This document shows, piece after piece, positions 6,245 through 8,944 of a stretch of DNA of 8,944 nucleotides. The stretch comes from Candidatus Electrothrix marina (lineage in GTDB: Bacteria > Desulfobacterota > Desulfobulbia > Desulfobulbales > Desulfobulbaceae). The translations under genes were made by a program, and so were the position numbers. The stretch spans positions 1 through 8,944 of the forward strand of contig MTKS01000044.1 of NCBI GenBank assembly GCA_004028495.1. Direction: 5' to 3'. The notes below the pieces were generated by a model that did not search any database, was not told where the DNA came from, and was given only the letters and a program-made list of their open reading frames with translations. Position 1 is the first letter of the stretch, and every line of letters starts with the position of its first letter.

Positions 6245-7147
6245 TTAATCGCATATCTCAAAAAAATTCAAGCCAGTGGCCCTGATGGCTTCACCCGGAA
6301 AGGGCCAACAGGGAGCACTGGCCGAAGCGGGTTTCTTCGGAAGACCGGGCAGGGCATCAGGGAGCGGGGTAATTCTTCGGAGCAAAGGAACTGCGGCAGA
6401 TCCCACATACACGGCCTCTTCAGCCTGGCTTCCTGTGCGTACTCCGGCGACCGAGAAGGGCTTGACTGTAATCGAGGGGCCGCCAGAGATATCGGTAAGC
6501 TCAACCGTTGATTGCTTTCCTCCTGTGAGAACCGCAGTCAGAATCCCTGCCGGCGGTTGTTTTTCTTGTGCATGCCGCTTAGTTAATGGAGCAGGTGCTA
6601 CTGCCACCGCAAAATCGGTTCCTCGTACACCGACAAAGACATTCGGTGTCCTGATTGTGTAGTCCCCTGAAAGTTTTTTCACCAGTGCCCGGATCCTGCC
6701 GAAAAAAAACTGCAACACAGTATCTCGGACCTTCACCCCGGCCAGCGTTCTGTCAATGGTCAACTTGGTTTGGGCCGCGAGAACCAGGGTGGATTCATCA
6801 ATCATCTGCAAGGAGAGTCTGCTTTCCTTATCGGTGACCAAGGTATCACCGGTGAAGACGGGCAGGTTCCTTTTCAGTTTGTATACTCTTGTTTCCCCCT
6901 GATGATAAACATAAGCTGTCCCTTGTAGTTGTACGACTGCACCGGCGTAAGAAGAGGTTGTCGTCGGTTTAAAGTTGTCTGTAACGGTGAAAGAGTCCGG
7001 TAATAAAGGGAAGGTAGGAGCATGTTCTGTTCCTATGAATTGGAGCAGAGTGTCGGGGCTGTAATCAGTTGCGGAGCCGGCTGTCGGAACAAGGAGTATC
7101 ATTCCTGCGATGATAGCCTTGAGTATCAGGGAACTGTTTGTCGGCAT
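6245..7147 (-). CDS. Exported FecR-domain protein
   Basis: A 300-residue protein with an N-terminal signal peptide (residues 1-25, probable cut at GSA) and a FecR domain at about 68-182: GDTLVTDKESRLSLQMIDES, the FFFGRIRALV stretch and, most typically, TPNVFVGVRGTDFAVAV at 167-183. Classical FecR proteins are membrane-spanning anti-sigma regulators paired with FecI and FecA. This one has no N-terminal cytoplasmic tail and neither partner is nearby, so it belongs to the exported, stand-alone FecR-like proteins of anaerobes, whose role is mostly unknown. The remaining 115 residues are Pro/Ala-rich and unassigned. The start at 7147 has only a weak ribosome-binding site (AGAAAAG). It runs tail-to-tail into the efflux adaptor with 8 bp between stop codons and no terminator visible. 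Domain call is firm, the function open. Confidence 0.85.
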   Translation of the reverse strand: MPTNSSLILKAIIAGMILLVPTAGSATDYSPDTLLQFIGTEHAPTFPLLPDSFTVTDNFKPTTTSSYAGAVVQLQGTAYVYHQGETRVYKLKRNLPVFTGDTLVTDKESRLSLQMIDESTLVLAAQTKLTIDRTLAGVKVRDTVLQFFFGRIRALVKKLSGDYTIRTPNVFVGVRGTDFAVAVAPAPLTKRHAQEKQPPAGILTAVLTGGKQSTVELTDISGGPSITVKPFSVAGVRTGSQAEEAVYVGSAAVPLLRRITPLPDALPGLPKKPASASAPCWPFPGEAIRATGLNFFEICD

Positions 7148-7172
7148 TGTACTTTTCTGGGGAGGTGAACGT

Positions 7173-7178
7173 ATAATA
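7173..7178 (-). promoter_or_regulatory. Possible -10 box of the FecR-domain gene (TATTAT)
   Basis: TATTAT on the minus strand lies 25 nt before the ATG at 7147. An ATGACC-like -35 is present about 15 nt upstream, which is short. It suggests that the FecR-domain gene can be transcribed apart from yaiI, from which it is separated by 86 bp. Pattern match only. Confidence 0.25.
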
Positions 7179-7217
7179 TGTCTATAGCGTAACGGTCATC
7201 GGCGAGTTCAGTGGAGC

Positions 7218-7233
7218 GCGGTGAAACGACCGC
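7218..7233 (-). terminator. Small hairpin directly after the yaiI stop
   Basis: Immediately after the yaiI TAA the minus strand reads GCGGT-CGTTTC-ACCGC, a 5-bp GC-rich stem with a 6-nt loop. There is no T-run behind it, so it is at best a weak or rho-assisted terminator or an RNA 3'-end stabiliser. Confidence 0.25.
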
Positions 7234-7689
7234 TTATGCCTTGTTTTTATATTTTGTTAATATTTGGTCTAAACTGTTTGCAAAGGCCTGTTTGTCGCGT
7301 GTGCTCAAAGCAGACGGACCACCGGTTTGCACCCCGCTTGCTCGTAAATCATCTAAGAAATCTCTCGTGCTTAATCTTTCCCGTATACTGTCTTCTGTGT
7401 AGACCTCCCCCCTGGGATTGAGTGCAAGTCCTCCTCTTTCCACAACCCTGGCAGCTAAAGGAATATCTGCGGTAATGACAAGATCGTTCTGCTCAACCTT
7501 GTTAGCTATTTCATTGTCTGCAATATCTAACCCCTTGCGAACATGAATGAAGTGAATCAGTGGGGATCGAGGTACCCGAAAAAAGGTGTTCGCCACCAAG
7601 ATCAGTTGGACTTGTGTTCTTTCTGCTGCCTTGTACAAAACTTCTTTAATGACAACAGGGCATGCGTCGGCATCCACCCAAATTTTCAT
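7234..7689 (-). CDS. yaiI: YaiI/YqxD family protein (DUF188, UPF0178)
   Basis: A full-length 151-residue member of the DUF188 family, a widespread cytoplasmic protein related to PIN-like nucleases whose biological role is not settled. The start [12 protein letters not shown], with acidic residues D6 and D8 and the Cys-Pro pair, is the family signature. Further landmarks are [41 protein letters not shown] and the [17 protein letters not shown] stretch near the C-terminus. The length is the usual one. The ATG follows the methyltransferase TAA by one base and lacks a clear ribosome-binding site of its own, so translation is probably coupled. A substrate cannot be named. Confidence 0.95.
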   Translation of the reverse strand: MKIWVDADACPVVIKEVLYKAAERTQVQLILVANTFFRVPRSPLIHFIHVRKGLDIADNEIANKVEQNDLVITADIPLAARVVERGGLALNPRGEVYTEDSIRERLSTRDFLDDLRASGVQTGGPSALSTRDKQAFANSLDQILTKYKNKA

Positions 7690-7690
7690 T

Positions 7691-8338
7691 TTACTTCACC
7701 CACTGAAAAAGATACAACGAGGGAACAAAAAACTTTTCAGAAATCCGAAAGGTCTTCAGCTCGCGAAACAGGGAATTACCAAGTTCCGTCATATCTTGAG
7801 AAGAACGGTAATTGGCTGTTGACGTCGTCAACCCGGTCAGTTTGAGAATAACAGCATCGTAAATGCTGTCTGTGCAGGCCTGAGACAGCAGCAGCTGTCC
7901 GCCCGGCCTGAGCATACCCGCCAATTTTTGCAGGGCCGCTTTCCCGTCAGGATAATACGGGAAAGAATGGCTGCACACAATCACGTCAAAGGAATCCTGA
8001 TCAAGTATGGTGTCCATGACATCACTTTGAAAAAAAGCTGCTTGAGGAAATTTTTCCACAGCCTGTTCCAGCATGGCCCCGGAGGGGTCAACACCGAGGT
8101 ATTGAAATTGCTCCTTTCCTAATGCCCGGGCCAGATCCCCGTATAATTGGCCGGTGCCGCATCCCATGTCGAGAATATTCAGCCGAGTAGTTTCCTCGGC
8201 TGTATCCTGATCCCGACTCCCTTCAAGTTTTATAATTTTTTCACAGACCAAGGCCCGAGTGGGCTGGAGAGAAACCCGTTGCAACCAGAGGCGATCATAA
8301 TATTTTGCCCAGAAATCCCAAATACCTTGTTGATTCAT
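7691..8338 (-). CDS. Class I SAM-dependent methyltransferase
   Basis: A 215-residue cytoplasmic methyltransferase of the UbiE/Methyltransf_11-like type. Motif I is [11 protein letters not shown] (54-64), the ribose-binding acidic residue is D84 in [11 protein letters not shown] (105-107) marks the adenine-binding turn, [15 protein letters not shown] (117-131) is motif IV, and [10 protein letters not shown] (143-152) follows. The frame is open from an ATG at 8383, but I choose the ATG at 8338, since [18 protein letters not shown] is a typical opening for this family and its A is the last base of the upstream TAA (TAATG), a classic coupling arrangement. The longer form would overlap the radical SAM gene by 46 bp. 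Neither start has a Shine-Dalgarno; the region is extremely A/T-rich. The methyl acceptor is unknown; coupling to the radical SAM gene suggests both act on one product. Confidence 0.9.
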   Translation of the reverse strand: MNQQGIWDFWAKYYDRLWLQRVSLQPTRALVCEKIIKLEGSRDQDTAEETTRLNILDMGCGTGQLYGDLARALGKEQFQYLGVDPSGAMLEQAVEKFPQAAFFQSDVMDTILDQDSFDVIVCSHSFPYYPDGKAALQKLAGMLRPGGQLLLSQACTDSIYDAVILKLTGLTTSTANYRSSQDMTELGNSLFRELKTFRISEKFFVPSLYLFQWVK

Positions 8339-8944
8339 TATTTTTTTAAAAATTTTAAGAAAGTAGTCAGCAGGTGCCGACACAGTTTACGGTTACGCCA
8401 AAGCAGCTTGCAGTGTAGCCACCAGATTCTGCCCATAAAGCCCAGACGAGTGAGTTGGAGCGGCGGCAGAACCAGATGCAGGAGATCCCATTTCCGGCAG
8501 TCGCTGGTGAGCAGCTGCTCAGTCAGGGCAGGGTATTCCTCTGTGCCGGGAAAGGGACTGAACACGGAAATCGTGTACATATTCAGCTGAACATCTTTAA
8601 TCCAGTGCTCCAGCCTGCGAAAATCCGCTGCTCTTGCCTGCTGATCCATGATAAACAGACCCACGCAGCCGATATCATGCTGCCTGAGCAGGCTCACGCA
8701 ACGTCGGTTCTGCTCCGCACTTACCTGTTTATTAAACCCCTGCAGGCCTTGATCGTCAACAGCTTCCAGGCCGACAATAACTTCAATAACGCCCATCTCC
8801 CGCAACAGGGGCAGAATATCAGGGTGCTCGCTGACAAAGTCGGCCCGCCCGTAGATAATAAATTTTCGTTTAATCCCCTGCCTTGTTAAGGTAGCTGCAA
8901 AGCGATGTAGGCGCTGCATGTCCAGGAGAAAGGTATCACCAACA
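8338..8944 (-). CDS. Radical SAM protein, C-terminal part (5' end outside window)
   Basis: The frame enters at the right edge and continues for 201 residues to TAA at 8338. It begins VGDTFLLDMQRLHRF, matching the D-x-F strand that follows the catalytic core in B12-binding-type radical SAM enzymes. Next come FIIYGRADFVSEHPDILPLLREMG, VIEVIVGLEAVDDQGLQGFNK and the CVGLFIMD segment, the late strands of the radical SAM barrel in the BchE/HpnJ/YgiQ-like group. A basic C-terminal tail follows. The CxxxCxxC cluster motif and any cobalamin domain would lie beyond the window, so neither can be confirmed. An internal ATG at 8919 is not the real start because homology continues upstream of it. The stop overlaps the start of the methyltransferase gene. 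Family is likely, substrate unknown. Confidence 0.85.
   Translation of the reverse strand, partial: VGDTFLLDMQRLHRFAATLTRQGIKRKFIIYGRADFVSEHPDILPLLREMGVIEVIVGLEAVDDQGLQGFNKQVSAEQNRRCVSLLRQHDIGCVGLFIMDQQARAADFRRLEHWIKDVQLNMYTISVFSPFPGTEEYPALTEQLLTSDCRKWDLLHLVLPPLQLTRLGFMGRIWWLHCKLLWRNRKLCRHLLTTFLKFLKK

Noticed and set aside
5625..6254. 209-codon minus-strand ORF with a hydrophobic stretch
   Set aside because: Antisense to the adaptor gene. The Leu/Pro-rich stretch is the reverse reading of its Glu/Gln-rich tail, and it overlaps the end of the FecR-domain gene.
7159..7192. GGGGAGGTGA plus ATG on the plus strand before the FecR-domain gene
   Set aside because: The ATG is followed by only three sense codons and a stop, so it is not a gene and a leader peptide is unlikely with no gene downstream on that strand.

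Overview
The window reads as ordinary chromosomal DNA of a Gram-negative bacterium. It has an outer-membrane lipoprotein channel, a periplasmic adaptor and several exported proteins. The protein mix (a long-form HflX, a cyclic-nucleotide-fold protein fused to a DUF4388/PATAN domain, an exported FecR-domain protein, and a B12-type radical SAM protein next to a methyltransferase) fits a deltaproteobacterial, Desulfobulbales-like anaerobe. That assignment is inferred from protein style only; no marker gene or rRNA is present.

Layout. Positions 1-857 (minus) hold the N-terminal two thirds of the GTPase HflX, whose 3' end lies outside the window. Its reading frame has no ATG, GTG or TTG at the expected start, but a strong Shine-Dalgarno sits 7 nt before an ATC. 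A 461-bp divergent intergenic region (858-1318) carries a consensus -10 box and a perfect palindrome on the hflX side. Next come three plus-strand blocks: a Cys-rich/cNMP-fold/DUF4388 regulator (1319-2440), an exported protein with two DUF5666 repeats (2656-3291), and an efflux pair made of an outer-membrane factor (3461-4924) and a membrane-fusion protein (4941-6236). No RND or other inner-membrane pump follows the pair.

From 6245 to the right edge all genes are on the minus strand. In transcription order they are: the C-terminal part of a radical SAM protein (8944-8338), a class I SAM methyltransferase whose start overlaps that stop (TAATG), a YaiI/DUF188 protein one base further on, and, after a small hairpin and probably its own promoter, an exported FecR-domain protein that runs tail-to-tail into the efflux adaptor with an 8-bp gap.

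The efflux pair should form the outer half of a tripartite exporter, with its pump supplied from elsewhere. The radical SAM, methyltransferase and yaiI genes look like one translationally coupled operon. I found no mobile elements, CRISPR arrays, tRNAs or rRNAs, and no clear case for a wholly new system. The most interesting points are the non-canonical hflX start, the cNMP domain lacking its phosphate-binding arginine and fused to a cysteine cluster, the pump-less efflux operon with a possible leader ORF and hairpin, and the radical SAM/methyltransferase pair.
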